The notes: generated by a model not told the origin, from the sequence alone. Counted from the first letter of the stretch, positions 8,945-17,911 are shown. The stretch is 64,000 nucleotides of DNA from Pseudomonas reidholzensis (GCF_900536025.1 NZ_UNOZ01000030.1:124001-188000); one strand, 5' to 3'. Program-made: numbers and translations.

Positions 8945-10023
8945 ACGCGCGCCTGGCGAGCTCGGGGTTGCTGATCCTGGCACTGCTGCAAGGTTGCGCC
9001 GGGCGCCTGGAGGAAACCCCAGAAGCCGATCCGGGCAAGGTTCGCTCACAGCTATTGCGGCTGTTGCCGGCCCAGGCCAAGGATCGCCAAGGCTGGGCCG
9101 AGGACATCCAGGTGGCCTTCACGGCCCAGCGCCTGGCGCCGAGCAAGAGCAACCTGTGTGCGGTGCTGGCGGTCACGGAGCAGGAGTCGACCTTCAACGC
9201 CGACCCGCAGGTCCCCAACCTGGGCCGTATCGCCCGGCAAGAGATCGACCGCCGTGCCGGGCGCCTGCACATCCCCAAGCTGCTGGTCGATGGCGCCCTG
9301 ATGACCCCTTCGGGCAACGGCCAGACTTACCAGCAGCGGCTGCTGGCGGTGCGCAGTGAAAAGCAGCTGAGTGCGCTGTTCGACGACTTCATCGCCGGCC
9401 TGCCGCTGGGCAAGACCTTGCTCGGCGGGCTGAACCCGGTGCATACCGGTGGGCCGATGCAGGTCAGCATCGACTTCGCCGAGCGGCATGCCAAGGACTA
9501 TCCCTACACGTACCAGGGCACGATCCGCCAGGAGGTGTTCAGCCGCAGGGGCGGGATGTACTTCGGCATCGCCCACTTGTTGGGTTACCCGACCCACTAT
9601 GAGCGCCCGCTGTATCGCTTCGCCGATTTCAACGCGGGTTGGTACGCCAGTCGCAATGCGGCGTTTCAGGCGGCGTTGAGCCGGGCGACCGGGGTCAGTC
9701 TGGCGCTCGACGGGGACCTGATCGCGCCAGGGGCGATCATGCCGGGCACCACCGAGCAGGCGGCGCGCAAGTTGGGGGTGAAGCTGGGGCTGCGTAATAG
9801 CCAGATTCGCAGTCAGCTGGAGCAGGGCGATAGCCTGGAATTCGAGGACACTGAGTTGTATGACGGGGTGTTTGACTTGGCGGATGCCAAGGCGGGCAAG
9901 AAAGTTGCGCGGGCGGTGTTGCCGGGGATCGAGCTGAAAAGTCCTAAGATCACCCGCAAGTTGACCACGGCGTGGTTTGCGGGGCGGGTGGATGAGCGGT
10001 ATCAGCGCTGCATGAAGCGTTGA
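8941..10023 (+). CDS. DUF1615-family lipoprotein
   Basis: About 351-360 residues. Start choice is unclear: TTG 8968 gives MLILALLQGC with no basic N-region. The in-frame CTG at 8941, overlapping the stop of the isochorismatase gene (CTGA), gives a proper lipoprotein signal with Arg before LALLQGC. No ATG or GTG is available downstream of the in-frame stop at 8932. The body matches DUF1615 proteins (a lysozyme-like or transglycosylase-like region is possible: EQESTFNADPQVPNLGRIA). The protein is probably an envelope lipoprotein; function unknown. Confidence 0.8.
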   Translation: MNARLASSGLLILALLQGCAGRLEETPEADPGKVRSQLLRLLPAQAKDRQGWAEDIQVAFTAQRLAPSKSNLCAVLAVTEQESTFNADPQVPNLGRIARQEIDRRAGRLHIPKLLVDGALMTPSGNGQTYQQRLLAVRSEKQLSALFDDFIAGLPLGKTLLGGLNPVHTGGPMQVSIDFAERHAKDYPYTYQGTIRQEVFSRRGGMYFGIAHLLGYPTHYERPLYRFADFNAGWYASRNAAFQAALSRATGVSLALDGDLIAPGAIMPGTTEQAARKLGVKLGLRNSQIRSQLEQGDSLEFEDTELYDGVFDLADAKAGKKVARAVLPGIELKSPKITRKLTTAWFAGRVDERYQRCMKR

Positions 10024-10041
10024 GAAGGGTGTCTGACCCAT

Positions 10042-10100
10042 GGGGCTGCTTTGCAGCCCATCGCGGGCAAGCCCGCTCCTACAGGGAACGGGCTTGCGCG
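10042..10100. repeat. REP-type palindromic element
   Basis: Small hairpin (GGGCTGC..GCAGCCC) next to CGCGGGCAAGCCCGCTCCTA, the common P. putida REP core, with an inverted half (GGGCTTGCGCG) following. It separates the convergent DUF1615 and fpvF genes and may also serve as a transcript end. Confidence 0.65.
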
Positions 10101-10113
10101 TGAAGGGTCAGCC

Positions 10114-11019
10114 TTACTGCAGGACGCCGATCACCTGCTCGACACTGGCCTTGAGCCCGGCGACGGTGTCGTCCGGGTCACTGTCTAGCACCAGCAGCTT
10201 GGCGCCGGACGCCTTGATCACCTCGGCGACCTCGGGCGCAGGCTGGCGATGGTGCACCACCAGCGCCACGTCCTGGGCCTCGAGGGTGTCCGCCAATGCC
10301 TTCAGCGCTGCCTCGTCCCATTTGTCATCGGCCGGCAGCGGCTGGTCGACCACGTCCAGGTTCAAGCCACGGGTGAGGTAATCCAGGCGCTCCGACAGGC
10401 TCACCACGCTGAGGTTGTCGGCCTCGGCGAGGCGTGTCTGGCTGCTCGAGATCAGCTCCAGCATCTGCCGCTTGAGCCCGGCCAGGTTGGCCTGGATCTT
10501 GTCCTTGTCCGCCGGCGACAGCCGCTCCAGGTCATTGGCCATGACGTCGGCTATGCGCCCCAGGTTGGTCGGGTTGAGCCACGGATAACCGGCAATGGCC
10601 TCGTCGCCTTGCACCGCGATGCCTGGCAGCGCGCCGTCGACCGGGCGCGCGGCATCGATCTCGACAATGCGGATGTTGCTGCGCCGCGCCATCGGGTACA
10701 GCGGGTCGTCACGCCAGATCGAGCGCAGGCCGATCACCGCGTCGGCCTGGCGTGCGGCTTTGTCCAGGCTGGCGCCGCCACGGCCGCTGAAGTACGACGG
10801 CTGACGGGTGGCCGGCAGGTTGGCCGGCGCGGCGCGCGTGAGTTGCACCGAGGTGCCCTCGAGCAGGGTGGCGGCCAGGCTGTGGGTCACCGGCAGGGTG
10901 GTCAGCACGCTGGTGGCGGCGGTCGCTTGCGCGGGTGCGCTGGGTTGCGCGGCCAGGGCCAGGGCAGGCAGGCCAGCCAGGGCCAAGGCCAGGGTCAGTT
11001 GCTTGAGCGTGAGAGTCAT
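10114..11019 (-). CDS. fpvF: Periplasmic metal/ferripyoverdine-binding protein FpvF
   Basis: 301 residues from ATG 11019 (SD AAGGAA). The signal peptide ends near ALALAAQ. A cluster A-I (ZnuA/TroA-like) solute-binding fold. In P. aeruginosa the FpvCDEF ABC system has two periplasmic proteins, FpvC and FpvF, that bind iron or ferripyoverdine during iron release in the periplasm. The gene is last in the operon and overlaps fpvE by 4 bp. The name is assigned by gene order with PA2403-PA2410. The metal-site histidines are less obvious than in FpvC, consistent with a siderophore-binding role. Confidence 0.82.
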   Translation of the reverse strand: MTLTLKQLTLALALAGLPALALAAQPSAPAQATAATSVLTTLPVTHSLAATLLEGTSVQLTRAAPANLPATRQPSYFSGRGGASLDKAARQADAVIGLRSIWRDDPLYPMARRSNIRIVEIDAARPVDGALPGIAVQGDEAIAGYPWLNPTNLGRIADVMANDLERLSPADKDKIQANLAGLKRQMLELISSSQTRLAEADNLSVVSLSERLDYLTRGLNLDVVDQPLPADDKWDEAALKALADTLEAQDVALVVHHRQPAPEVAEVIKASGAKLLVLDSDPDDTVAGLKASVEQVIGVLQ

Positions 11020-11915
11020 GCCGGGTTTCCTTGCAGGCGTGGTACGAGGGCGCGGGCCAGCGCAGCGAGGGCGAAGCACACGCCGGCCACCAGGATGATC
11101 GCGGCGCCGGACGGCACCGGCAGGTCGAAGACGATCGGCAGGAGGATGCCGCACAAGGTGCTCAGCGTGGCGATCAGCACCGAAACGAAGAAAAACCCCT
11201 TCAGTGACTGGCTGACCAAGCGCGCGGCGGCTGCCGGGATCACCAGCAGGGCGCCGACCAGGATCGCCCCGATGACCTTCACCGAGGCCACGGTCACCAG
11301 CGTCACCAGCACCACGAACAGGTAGTCCAGGGTCTTCACCGCGACCCCGCGCACGGCGGCCAGTTGCGGGTTGAAGCTGGCCAGCATGATGCGGTTGTAC
11401 AGCGGCAGGGCCAGGGCCAGCACCAGTACCGCGACGATACCCAGCACCACCAGGTCCTGCGCGCTCACCGTCAGCACCGAGCCGAACAGCACGTTCTCGA
11501 GGATGTGCACGTTGATCTTGCCGGCCAGCATCAGCAGCAGGCTCGCCCCCAGCGCCAGCGACACCGAAAGAAACACGCCGATCAGCGTATCGGGTGACAG
11601 CCCGGTGCGGTTCCGCAGGAAGTTCAGCAGGATGCCGAACAGCAGGCAGTAGCCGAACAGGCTGCCGTACGGCCCGGTGTACGGCTCGCCGAGCAGGATG
11701 CCGATGGCCACGCCGGTCAGCGCGGCGTGGCCGACCGCTTCGGAGAAGAAGGCGAAGCGCTTGACCACGACGAGGGTGCCAAGGCCGCCGAGCACCGGGC
11801 CGATCATCAGGCCGGCGATCAGCGCGTTGATCACGAAACCGTAGGCCAGGGCCTCCGGCAGGTAGCCAGCGCTGGCCCATTCCTGGACCAGTTGGCGAAA
11901 GGCTTCAAAGCTCAT
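11016..11915 (-). CDS. fpvE: Metal ABC transporter permease FpvE
   Basis: 299 residues with roughly 8-9 membrane helices, ZnuB/MntB-like (SEAVGHAALTGVAIG, LVGALLVIPAAAARL). It forms the inner-membrane channel of the FpvCDEF transporter that takes up iron released from pyoverdine. The start ATG 11915 overlaps the stop of the ATPase gene (ATGA), and its own end overlaps fpvF, showing translational coupling. The frame stays open far upstream but that part is antisense noise. Confidence 0.9.
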   Translation of the reverse strand: MSFEAFRQLVQEWASAGYLPEALAYGFVINALIAGLMIGPVLGGLGTLVVVKRFAFFSEAVGHAALTGVAIGILLGEPYTGPYGSLFGYCLLFGILLNFLRNRTGLSPDTLIGVFLSVSLALGASLLLMLAGKINVHILENVLFGSVLTVSAQDLVVLGIVAVLVLALALPLYNRIMLASFNPQLAAVRGVAVKTLDYLFVVLVTLVTVASVKVIGAILVGALLVIPAAAARLVSQSLKGFFFVSVLIATLSTLCGILLPIVFDLPVPSGAAIILVAGVCFALAALARALVPRLQGNPA

Positions 11916-12661
11916 CAGGCGAGGCTCTCGCTGCGGGGGTGGACGGAGAACAGCCCAAGCAGGCGCTCCGGGGTCAGGGCTTGCGCCGGCGGGGCGTCGA
12001 ACAGCACCTTGCGGCTCAGCCCGGTAACCCGGTCGGCCAGGCGCAGCACCGCTTCCAGGTCGTGCTCGATCCACAGCACGGTGGTGCCAGCCTGGCGCCA
12101 GCCGTGCAGCAGTTGCTCGAACACCTGGATGCCGGCTTCGTCGAGGGCCGACATCGGCTCGTCGAGCACCAGCAGTTGCGGTTCGGGGATCAGCCCCTGG
12201 GCCAGCAGCACGCGCTGACGCTCGCCACCCGACAGCGCGCCCATGCGCCGCTTGCGCTTGTCGAGCATGCCGACCCGCGCCAGGGCGGCGTCGATGGCCG
12301 GCTGCACGCGCCGCGACAGGCCGAGAAACGCCGGGCGGCGCTGGCACATGGCGGCCATGAAGTCGTCCACCGTCATCGGCAGGCCGCGGTCGAACTCCAG
12401 CGCTTGTGGCACATAGCCGATCACTTCGCGCTCGGTCGGCCAGTGCAGGGTCAACTGGCCCTGGTGCGGCATCTGCCCGAGCAGGGTCTTGATCAACGAG
12501 CTCTTGCCGCCGCCGTTGGGGCCGACGATGGCGTGCACGCTGCCCGGCGCGGCGCTGAAGCCGACGTGCTCGAGGATGCGCGTGCGGCCGAGGGTCAGGT
12601 CGATGTCGGCGAACTCGATGCGTGGCCCATGGATGGCGCTGAGGTTGGCCGCGGCGGTCAT
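11915..12661 (-). CDS. fpvD: ABC transporter ATPase FpvD
   Basis: 248 residues. Walker A GPNGGGKSS, signature LSGGERQR, Walker B LLVLDEP and H-loop EHD are all intact. It powers the FpvE permease in iron import from periplasmic ferripyoverdine. Overlaps fpvC at its start and fpvE at its end by 4 bp each. It is the second gene of the CDEF half of the operon, in the same order as PA2407-PA2410. Confidence 0.93.
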   Translation of the reverse strand: MTAAANLSAIHGPRIEFADIDLTLGRTRILEHVGFSAAPGSVHAIVGPNGGGKSSLIKTLLGQMPHQGQLTLHWPTEREVIGYVPQALEFDRGLPMTVDDFMAAMCQRRPAFLGLSRRVQPAIDAALARVGMLDKRKRRMGALSGGERQRVLLAQGLIPEPQLLVLDEPMSALDEAGIQVFEQLLHGWRQAGTTVLWIEHDLEAVLRLADRVTGLSRKVLFDAPPAQALTPERLLGLFSVHPRSESLA

Positions 12662-13575
12662 GCGCGGTTCTCCTGGATCGCCTTGACCACGGTATCGAGG
12701 TTGCGCTTCATCTCCACTTCGTACTTGTCCTTGGTGTATTCACCGTAGGAAATGTGCGTCAGTGGGTAGATGTGCACGCCGGATTCACGCTGGATGGTCT
12801 CGACGTAGGCCGAGGGGAAGTCCATCTCGGAGAAGATCACCTTGACGTCCAGCGCCTTGAGCTGGTCGATGGTCTTCTTCAGCTGCGCCGGGCTCGGCTC
12901 GATGCCGTGGGCCGGTTCGACCACGGCGGTGACTTCCAGGCCAAAGTCGCGCACCAGGTAGTCGTAGGCGGCATGGATGGTGGCGACGCGAAACTCGGCG
13001 TTGGGCGCCTCGGTGACCTTGGCCAGGGCATCGGCGCGCAGTTTGCGCAGGCGCTTGGCGTAGGCGCGAGCGTTTTGGGTGTAGAACTTGGCGTTGTCCG
13101 GGTCGAGCTTGCCCAGCTCGCGGGCGATGTTGTTGACCTGGGCGATGGTGGCGCTGATCGACAGGAAGGTGTGCGGGTTGACCACCTTGCCGGCGCCGCG
13201 CGCGGCGATGCCGGTGGCCGCCAGCAGCGGCACGTTGGCGTTGGACTCGATGGTCTTGATCTGCGGTTTTTCGCTGGCGGCGATCATCCGGTCGGCGAAG
13301 TCATCATGGCCGACACCGTTGAGCACGATCACATCCAGGCTGCCGATGCGCTTGATGTCCTCGGCGCGCGGTTCGTACGCGTGCGGGTTGAAGCCGGCCG
13401 GAATCAGCGGCACCACCTCGGCCTTGTCGCCGACGATGTTGCTCACGTAGCTGTAGTAGGGGTGCAGGGTGATGCCGATGCGCAGCGGCTTGCCATTCTC
13501 GGCCTGGGCCAGGGCGGGCAGGGCGCAGGCCAGGAGCAGGGCGAGCGCGCGGCGGACGAATGCGGAGCGAAGCAT
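12658..13575 (-). CDS. fpvC: Periplasmic metal-binding protein FpvC
   Basis: 305 residues with signal peptide (ALLLACALPALAQA). Metal ligands of the ZnuA/MntC cluster A-I family are visible: His in FNPHAYEPR, His in NPHTFLS, His in ATIHAAYDY and an acidic residue in FSEMDFPSAY. FpvC is reported in P. aeruginosa as the periplasmic iron acceptor or chaperone working with the FpvG reductase. Placed directly after fpvK and overlapping fpvD. Confidence 0.88.
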   Translation of the reverse strand: MLRSAFVRRALALLLACALPALAQAENGKPLRIGITLHPYYSYVSNIVGDKAEVVPLIPAGFNPHAYEPRAEDIKRIGSLDVIVLNGVGHDDFADRMIAASEKPQIKTIESNANVPLLAATGIAARGAGKVVNPHTFLSISATIAQVNNIARELGKLDPDNAKFYTQNARAYAKRLRKLRADALAKVTEAPNAEFRVATIHAAYDYLVRDFGLEVTAVVEPAHGIEPSPAQLKKTIDQLKALDVKVIFSEMDFPSAYVETIQRESGVHIYPLTHISYGEYTKDKYEVEMKRNLDTVVKAIQENRA

Positions 13576-13591
13576 GGGGGAGTCCTTGGGT

Positions 13592-14161
13592 TCAGTGACG
13601 GTGTTGGCGGGTGACGCCGGCGTCGTAGTGGCTGATCACCTGCTGCCAACCGGCGGCGATCAGGGCCTCGTGGCCGAGATCGTCCGGCGCCACGGCGGCG
13701 CTGTCACGGCGCAGCCAGACATCGGCCGGGGCGTCGGCCTGGGCGGGCAGGATCAACAGAAAGCTGCCGGCCACCTGGGCGTCCTGGCTGCGGCCAAGGT
13801 AGGCACCGGCCTCGAGCCACTGCCATTGATGACGGCCACGGCTGTCGCTGGCGGCATCGCTGACGAACGGCGGCAGGCCGTCATCGGCCAGGCTGGCGAC
13901 CGTTGGCACGCTGTTGTCTTCGGCACGCAGCATCTGGATCTCGTCGAACGCCACCCAGAGGTCGGTGAACACCCCCTGTTCGGCGGCATTGAGATCGCGG
14001 CGCACGTCGAGCTGGTGGCTGGCGATGCTGACTTCGTCTTCGCGTTCGCCGCGCAGCGTCACCACCGTGGCCGCGAGGGCGACGATCAGCAGGGCCACCA
14101 GCAGCACATAAAGGGTCTCGTGCCCGGCACCGGCCGGGCGTATCACCTGGGCGCGGCTCAT
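13592..14161 (-). CDS. fpvK: Membrane-anchored FpvK-like protein (DUF6162)
   Basis: 189 residues with one membrane helix near the N-terminus (YVLLVALLIVALAATVV) and a periplasmic domain of unknown fold. Its position between fpvJ and fpvC matches FpvK in the P. aeruginosa PA2403-PA2410 operon, where FpvG, H, J and K form the inner-membrane iron-reduction complex. Its start overlaps the fpvJ stop by 4 bp. Its molecular role is not known to me beyond membership of that complex. Confidence 0.78.
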   Translation of the reverse strand: MSRAQVIRPAGAGHETLYVLLVALLIVALAATVVTLRGEREDEVSIASHQLDVRRDLNAAEQGVFTDLWVAFDEIQMLRAEDNSVPTVASLADDGLPPFVSDAASDSRGRHQWQWLEAGAYLGRSQDAQVAGSFLLILPAQADAPADVWLRRDSAAVAPDDLGHEALIAAGWQQVISHYDAGVTRQHRH

Positions 14162-14478
14162 GGCTCGCCTATGTCGGCATGGTCGATTTCGACGACATGG
14201 CCGGGGCCTGCATCGAACAACACGTAGAACTCGCCGTCCGGGCGTTTGAAGGTGAGGGTGGAGTCTTCGCCGAGCTTGCTCTCGACCAGTTTCTGTTCGT
14301 CATAGCCGATCACATCGAGGATCACCCCCGGTGCGCCGCTGCCGTCGGAGAAGCCGCCCGTGCACTTGATCTGATCGCTGCCCACCGGCTCGCAGTCGCA
14401 CATCGGGTTGTGCGCCAGGGCCGGGCCGGCGGCCAGGGTCAGCAGGGGCAGGGCGAGCCTGCGCAACAGGTGTTTCAT
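14158..14478 (-). CDS. fpvJ: FpvJ-like small periplasmic protein
   Basis: 106 residues from ATG 14478 (SD AAGGAGG). Signal peptide LPLLTLAAGPALA, then a small periplasmic domain with a Cys-rich stretch (NPMCDCEPVGSDQIKCTGG). Order and size fit FpvJ of the pyoverdine iron-release operon. The Cys/His residues could bind metal, but that is inference. Overlaps fpvH (ATGA) and fpvK. Confidence 0.78.
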   Translation of the reverse strand: MKHLLRRLALPLLTLAAGPALAHNPMCDCEPVGSDQIKCTGGFSDGSGAPGVILDVIGYDEQKLVESKLGEDSTLTFKRPDGEFYVLFDAGPGHVVEIDHADIGEP

Positions 14479-15014
14479 TTCTTGCCTCCTTGTTTCTCGA
14501 GCCAGGCCACGGTGGCCGGGGATGCCTGGGCCAGCGCGACCGGGGCCTGGTGCATGCTGCCGTCCCAGCCTTCGATGGTGATCCAGATCTGCGCGTCGGG
14601 CTTGGTCTTTGGCGGCACCGGCAGCGAGGTGATCATGCGGTACGGCGCGCCGAAGAAGATCGTCCCGGCGGCGCGCAGGCTGCGCGGCTTGCCGATGCGC
14701 AGGTAGACCGCCTTGACCTGTTGGGTGCAGGCCTTGCACAGGGCGGCGTTGAACAGCTTGAAGTGGCCCGCCGGGCCATCGGCCTTGGGGGCTTCGTCGC
14801 GCAGCTCGGCGAGGTCCAGGGTGTACGGGCCGACCTGGATGTTGTTGATCGGGTTGGCCCCCAGGCCGCTGTCGCCGCGGAACATCGCCGCATCGGCGAA
14901 GTACTTGGGCATGAAGCCCAGCGGGATGAGGATCAGCAGGATGTTCAGGTGGAAGCGCCATTTCAGCCAGAGCTGTTTCAACGGGCGTGCGGGCAGGGCT
15001 TGGGCCTGGCTCAT
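14475..15014 (-). CDS. fpvH: FpvH-like inner-membrane protein
   Basis: 179 residues with a single N-terminal helix (FHLNILLILIPLGFMP) and a periplasmic domain containing CKAC (ALCKACTQQVK), a possible metal or redox dicysteine. In P. aeruginosa FpvH supports FpvG in reducing Fe(III) on pyoverdine in the periplasm. Overlaps fpvG and fpvJ by 4 bp each. Confidence 0.8.
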   Translation of the reverse strand: MSQAQALPARPLKQLWLKWRFHLNILLILIPLGFMPKYFADAAMFRGDSGLGANPINNIQVGPYTLDLAELRDEAPKADGPAGHFKLFNAALCKACTQQVKAVYLRIGKPRSLRAAGTIFFGAPYRMITSLPVPPKTKPDAQIWITIEGWDGSMHQAPVALAQASPATVAWLEKQGGKK

Positions 15015-16210
15015 GGCTGGATCTCCACGGGGGTTTCACTGCGTGCCTTGCGCGTGCGCGGTGCGCGCTCGCTGCGCTTGAGGGCGGCGGCGGTCGCCTG
15101 GGCGGTGCGCTTGGTCCAGATCAGCAGGCCGCTGAGCACCATCAGGGTCAGCACCAGGCCGAAGAAGAACCAGATCAGCTTGATCGCCAGGCCACCGAAA
15201 TCGCCGGTGTGCAGCGGGCGCATGGACTCGGTGACGAACTCCAGGGTCGAGCGGTCTTCGAGCACCGATTTGCTGTCGACGTTGCGCGTGTAGGGGTTGA
15301 TCGAGGCGCTCTGGAACATCAGCGGGTACCAGCCGCGGCCGCCCATGCTGACGTGGCTGTAGGCCGTGCTCGGCAACGTGATGAAGGTCACTTCCAGGCC
15401 GGGAATGGCCGTGGTGGCGATGCGTGCCGCTTCATCCAGGCCGATCCGTGGGGCCGGGCTGCCATCGGCGGTGTGCGGTACGTCCTCGCGGGAGATCACC
15501 GGCACCACCGGTTCGGTGGAGATGGTGATGTGGTTGTCGGCGAGGATCGCCTGGATCAGGAACCACGTGCCGGTGATGGCGATCACGGCGATGAACCAGA
15601 TCGACCAGACCCCGGCCAGGCGGTGTACGTCACCCCAGAAGATCCGCGAGCCGTGCCCACTGCGCACCGGCTTGAAGAAGCCCCGCCAGAACTTCTTGTA
15701 GACCACCAGCCCGGTCACCAGCGAGGCCAGCATCGGCAGGCCGAGCAACGACACCAGGTACCAGCCCCAGCTGTAGCCGCTGGTGAACGGCACCAGCCAC
15801 CAGCCATGCAGGGCGCGGGTAAAGCCCTCGAAGTTGAAGTCCGGCATCTTGCCCTGGATCACCCCCGTGTACGGGTTGACGTAGAGGGTCGGCGAGGTGC
15901 CGTCGGGGTAGGTGACGGCAGCGGTCACGGCGAAGTGCGAGCCGTCTGGCTGCGACAGCCGGCGCACGGCGATGTCGGGTTCGGCCTTGTTCATGGCTTC
16001 CAGGATCTGCTGGAAACTCAAGCGCTCGGCGGCGTCATCCGGCTTGTTCGCGCGCACGTCCGAGTCGGCCAGCCAGACGATCTCCTGGCTGACCACGGCC
16101 AGCATGCCGGTAAAACAGACGATCAGGACAAAGAACCAGATCGGCAGGGCGAGCCAGCTGTGCACCAGAAACCACAGCTTGGACTTGGACTTCTTCGTTG
16201 ATTGGGCCAT
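15011..16210 (-). CDS. fpvG: PepSY-domain ferripyoverdine reductase FpvG
   Basis: 399 residues with four membrane helices (about 13-38, 145-170, 200-222 and 355-380) and PepSY domains. Membrane-embedded His residues (HSWLALP, LHGWW, DVHRLAGVW, HTGDFGG) could ligate haem. FpvG is the inner-membrane reductase that frees iron from pyoverdine in the periplasm. First gene of a leftward eight-gene operon fpvGHJKCDEF in which almost every junction is a 4-bp overlap. A Fur-like site lies about 65 bp upstream. Confidence 0.9.
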   Translation of the reverse strand: MAQSTKKSKSKLWFLVHSWLALPIWFFVLIVCFTGMLAVVSQEIVWLADSDVRANKPDDAAERLSFQQILEAMNKAEPDIAVRRLSQPDGSHFAVTAAVTYPDGTSPTLYVNPYTGVIQGKMPDFNFEGFTRALHGWWLVPFTSGYSWGWYLVSLLGLPMLASLVTGLVVYKKFWRGFFKPVRSGHGSRIFWGDVHRLAGVWSIWFIAVIAITGTWFLIQAILADNHITISTEPVVPVISREDVPHTADGSPAPRIGLDEAARIATTAIPGLEVTFITLPSTAYSHVSMGGRGWYPLMFQSASINPYTRNVDSKSVLEDRSTLEFVTESMRPLHTGDFGGLAIKLIWFFFGLVLTLMVLSGLLIWTKRTAQATAAALKRSERAPRTRKARSETPVEIQP

Positions 16211-16273
16211 CGGTCATCTTCTGAAAATGAGGGTCGAGCGCATGCTCAACCGTGTAAGGCTGCATTAATAAGG

Positions 16274-16292
16274 ACGAATGAGAATGCAAATC
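16274..16292 (-). promoter_or_regulatory. Candidate Fur box upstream of fpvG
   Basis: The 19 bases around AATGAGAATGCAAATC match the Fur consensus at 11 of 19 positions by hand count. The site lies 64 bp upstream of fpvG. I found no TAAAT-N16-CGT box here, so direct Fur control and not PvdS is suggested for the fpv operon. Confidence 0.5.
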
Positions 16293-16330
16293 CCGTCTTT
16301 TTAAATGCAAGCAAATATTTCAGAAAGCAC

Positions 16331-16362
16331 AAACCGGCATGCGCGCGGGGGCGACATGCCGG
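16331..16362 (-). terminator. Probable terminator of pvdA
   Basis: Arms CCGGCATG (16334-16341) and CATGCCGG (16355-16362). On the minus strand the hairpin is followed by a weak T-tract. It lies 24 bp past the pvdA stop. Confidence 0.5.
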
Positions 16363-16385
16363 CTCGGGGCCCTGTTCTAGAGGGC

Positions 16386-17714
16386 TTAGGCGCGGGTCAG
16401 GGCGACCGCCGGCTGATGGCTGACGGGCTGTCGGGCGAGGTCTTTGTAGAGTGCCTGGCCGATCTCTGCAGCGCGTGCCGGGAGTACCGAGAGCAACGTG
16501 TCGCTCAGCCCATGGGTGGTTTCGCAGAAGCCCTGCAGGTACACCGAGGCGTGCAGGTCCGGGCTGGTCAGCAGGCGGTAGTTACGGTCGGCGCTGAAGT
16601 CATCCAGGTAGCCTTGCAGCGGTGCCAGCAGGTCGCGGTGCGACCGGCGCTCGTAACCGGTGGCGAGGATCACCGCGTCGTAGCGGTGGGTCTGCTGCTG
16701 GTCGGTGGCGAGGTCGCGCAGGGTTAGCTCGATGCCTTCGGCGGTGGCCACGACTGCTTCGACGTTACGTCGGCACAGCACGTTGTGGCGGTACTGGTGG
16801 GCGACCTTCTGGCGATAGAGGATGCCGTAGATCCGATCGATCAGGTCAAGGTCGACCACTGAGTAGTTGGTGTTGTGGTACTCGCCGATCAGCTTGCTGC
16901 GTTGCTCGGCCGGCTCGTTGTAGACCAGGTCGGTGTAGTCCGGGGCGAAGATCTCGTTGACGAACGGGCTGTCGTCGGCCGGCTTCAAGGCGGTGGCGCG
17001 CAGGATCATGTCGACCTTGACCGACGGATAGCTGTCGTTCAGGTCGATGAACGCCTCGGCGGCGCTTTGCCCCGAGCCGATCACCGCGATGCGCATCGGC
17101 TTGCCGTCGGCGCAGGCCAGCTTGGCCAGGCCGCTGAGGTATCTGGAGTGGTGGAATACCCGCGGATCGTCCTTGAACGCGCTGAACTTCTCGGGGATTT
17201 TTGGTGTGCCGCCACTGCCGATCACCACCGAACGGGTGCGTCGGCTGTACTCGCGGCCTTGGGCGTCACGCGAGATCAGGCGCAGGTGTTCGACCCGGCC
17301 GCTGTGCACTTCCGGCTCGATGCGCAGCACCTCTTCACCGTACACCGCCTGCGTGGCGAAGTGCTCGGCGGCCCAGCGCAGGTAGTCGTTGTACTCCAGG
17401 CGGCACGGGTAGAAGGTGCCGAGGTTGATGAAGTCGGCCAGGCGCTGCTTCTGGTGCAGGTAGTTGACGAAGCTGTACGGGCTGGTCGGGTTGCGCAGCG
17501 AGACCAGGTCCTTGAGGAAGGAAATCTGCAGCTCGCTCTGGGTCGCCAGGGTGTCGCCATGCCAGCGGTAGTTCTGTTGCTTGTCGATGAACAGGGCATC
17601 GAGGGCATGACCTTGGCTCTGCGCCAGTTCTTCCAGGGCGATGGCCAAGGCCAGGTTGGACGGGCCGAAACCCACGCCGATCAGATCTTTGATTGTTTCT
17701 GGGGTCTGGCTCAT
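16386..17714 (-). CDS. pvdA: L-ornithine N5-monooxygenase PvdA
   Basis: 442 residues. FAD motif GVGFGPSNLALAIA at the N-terminus, NADPH motif GSGQSAAEAF mid-protein and the C-terminal ATGYERR. This flavoenzyme hydroxylates L-ornithine to N5-hydroxyornithine, the first committed step to the hydroxamate arm of pyoverdine, in the cytoplasm. It reads leftward from a perfect PvdS promoter and ends before the fpv operon. Length and motifs are complete. Confidence 0.97.
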   Translation of the reverse strand: MSQTPETIKDLIGVGFGPSNLALAIALEELAQSQGHALDALFIDKQQNYRWHGDTLATQSELQISFLKDLVSLRNPTSPYSFVNYLHQKQRLADFINLGTFYPCRLEYNDYLRWAAEHFATQAVYGEEVLRIEPEVHSGRVEHLRLISRDAQGREYSRRTRSVVIGSGGTPKIPEKFSAFKDDPRVFHHSRYLSGLAKLACADGKPMRIAVIGSGQSAAEAFIDLNDSYPSVKVDMILRATALKPADDSPFVNEIFAPDYTDLVYNEPAEQRSKLIGEYHNTNYSVVDLDLIDRIYGILYRQKVAHQYRHNVLCRRNVEAVVATAEGIELTLRDLATDQQQTHRYDAVILATGYERRSHRDLLAPLQGYLDDFSADRNYRLLTSPDLHASVYLQGFCETTHGLSDTLLSVLPARAAEIGQALYKDLARQPVSHQPAVALTRA

Positions 17715-17787
17715 GGCTGCGATTCCCTTAAGTTCGAATGTGGACGCCCGCCGGGGCTCCGGCTCCTGCGCCTTTACACATTCTGGA

Positions 17788-17811
17788 ACGAGCCAGCTTT
17801 GGGGGAATTTA
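17788..17811 (-). promoter_or_regulatory. Perfect PvdS iron-starvation promoter of pvdA
   Basis: On the minus strand TAAAT (17811-17807), exactly 16 bases, then CGT (17790-17788): an exact match to the PvdS -35/-10 consensus, 74 bp upstream of pvdA. Confidence 0.85.
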
Positions 17812-17911
17812 GCGCGTGGCTGGCCCTGTGCTGCTGCAACGCGCTAAAGGATTGCTGAAGCCGGCCGATAAGGTGGTCAACGCAAGGACCCCCTCAAAGC
17901 AGGTAGATAAA

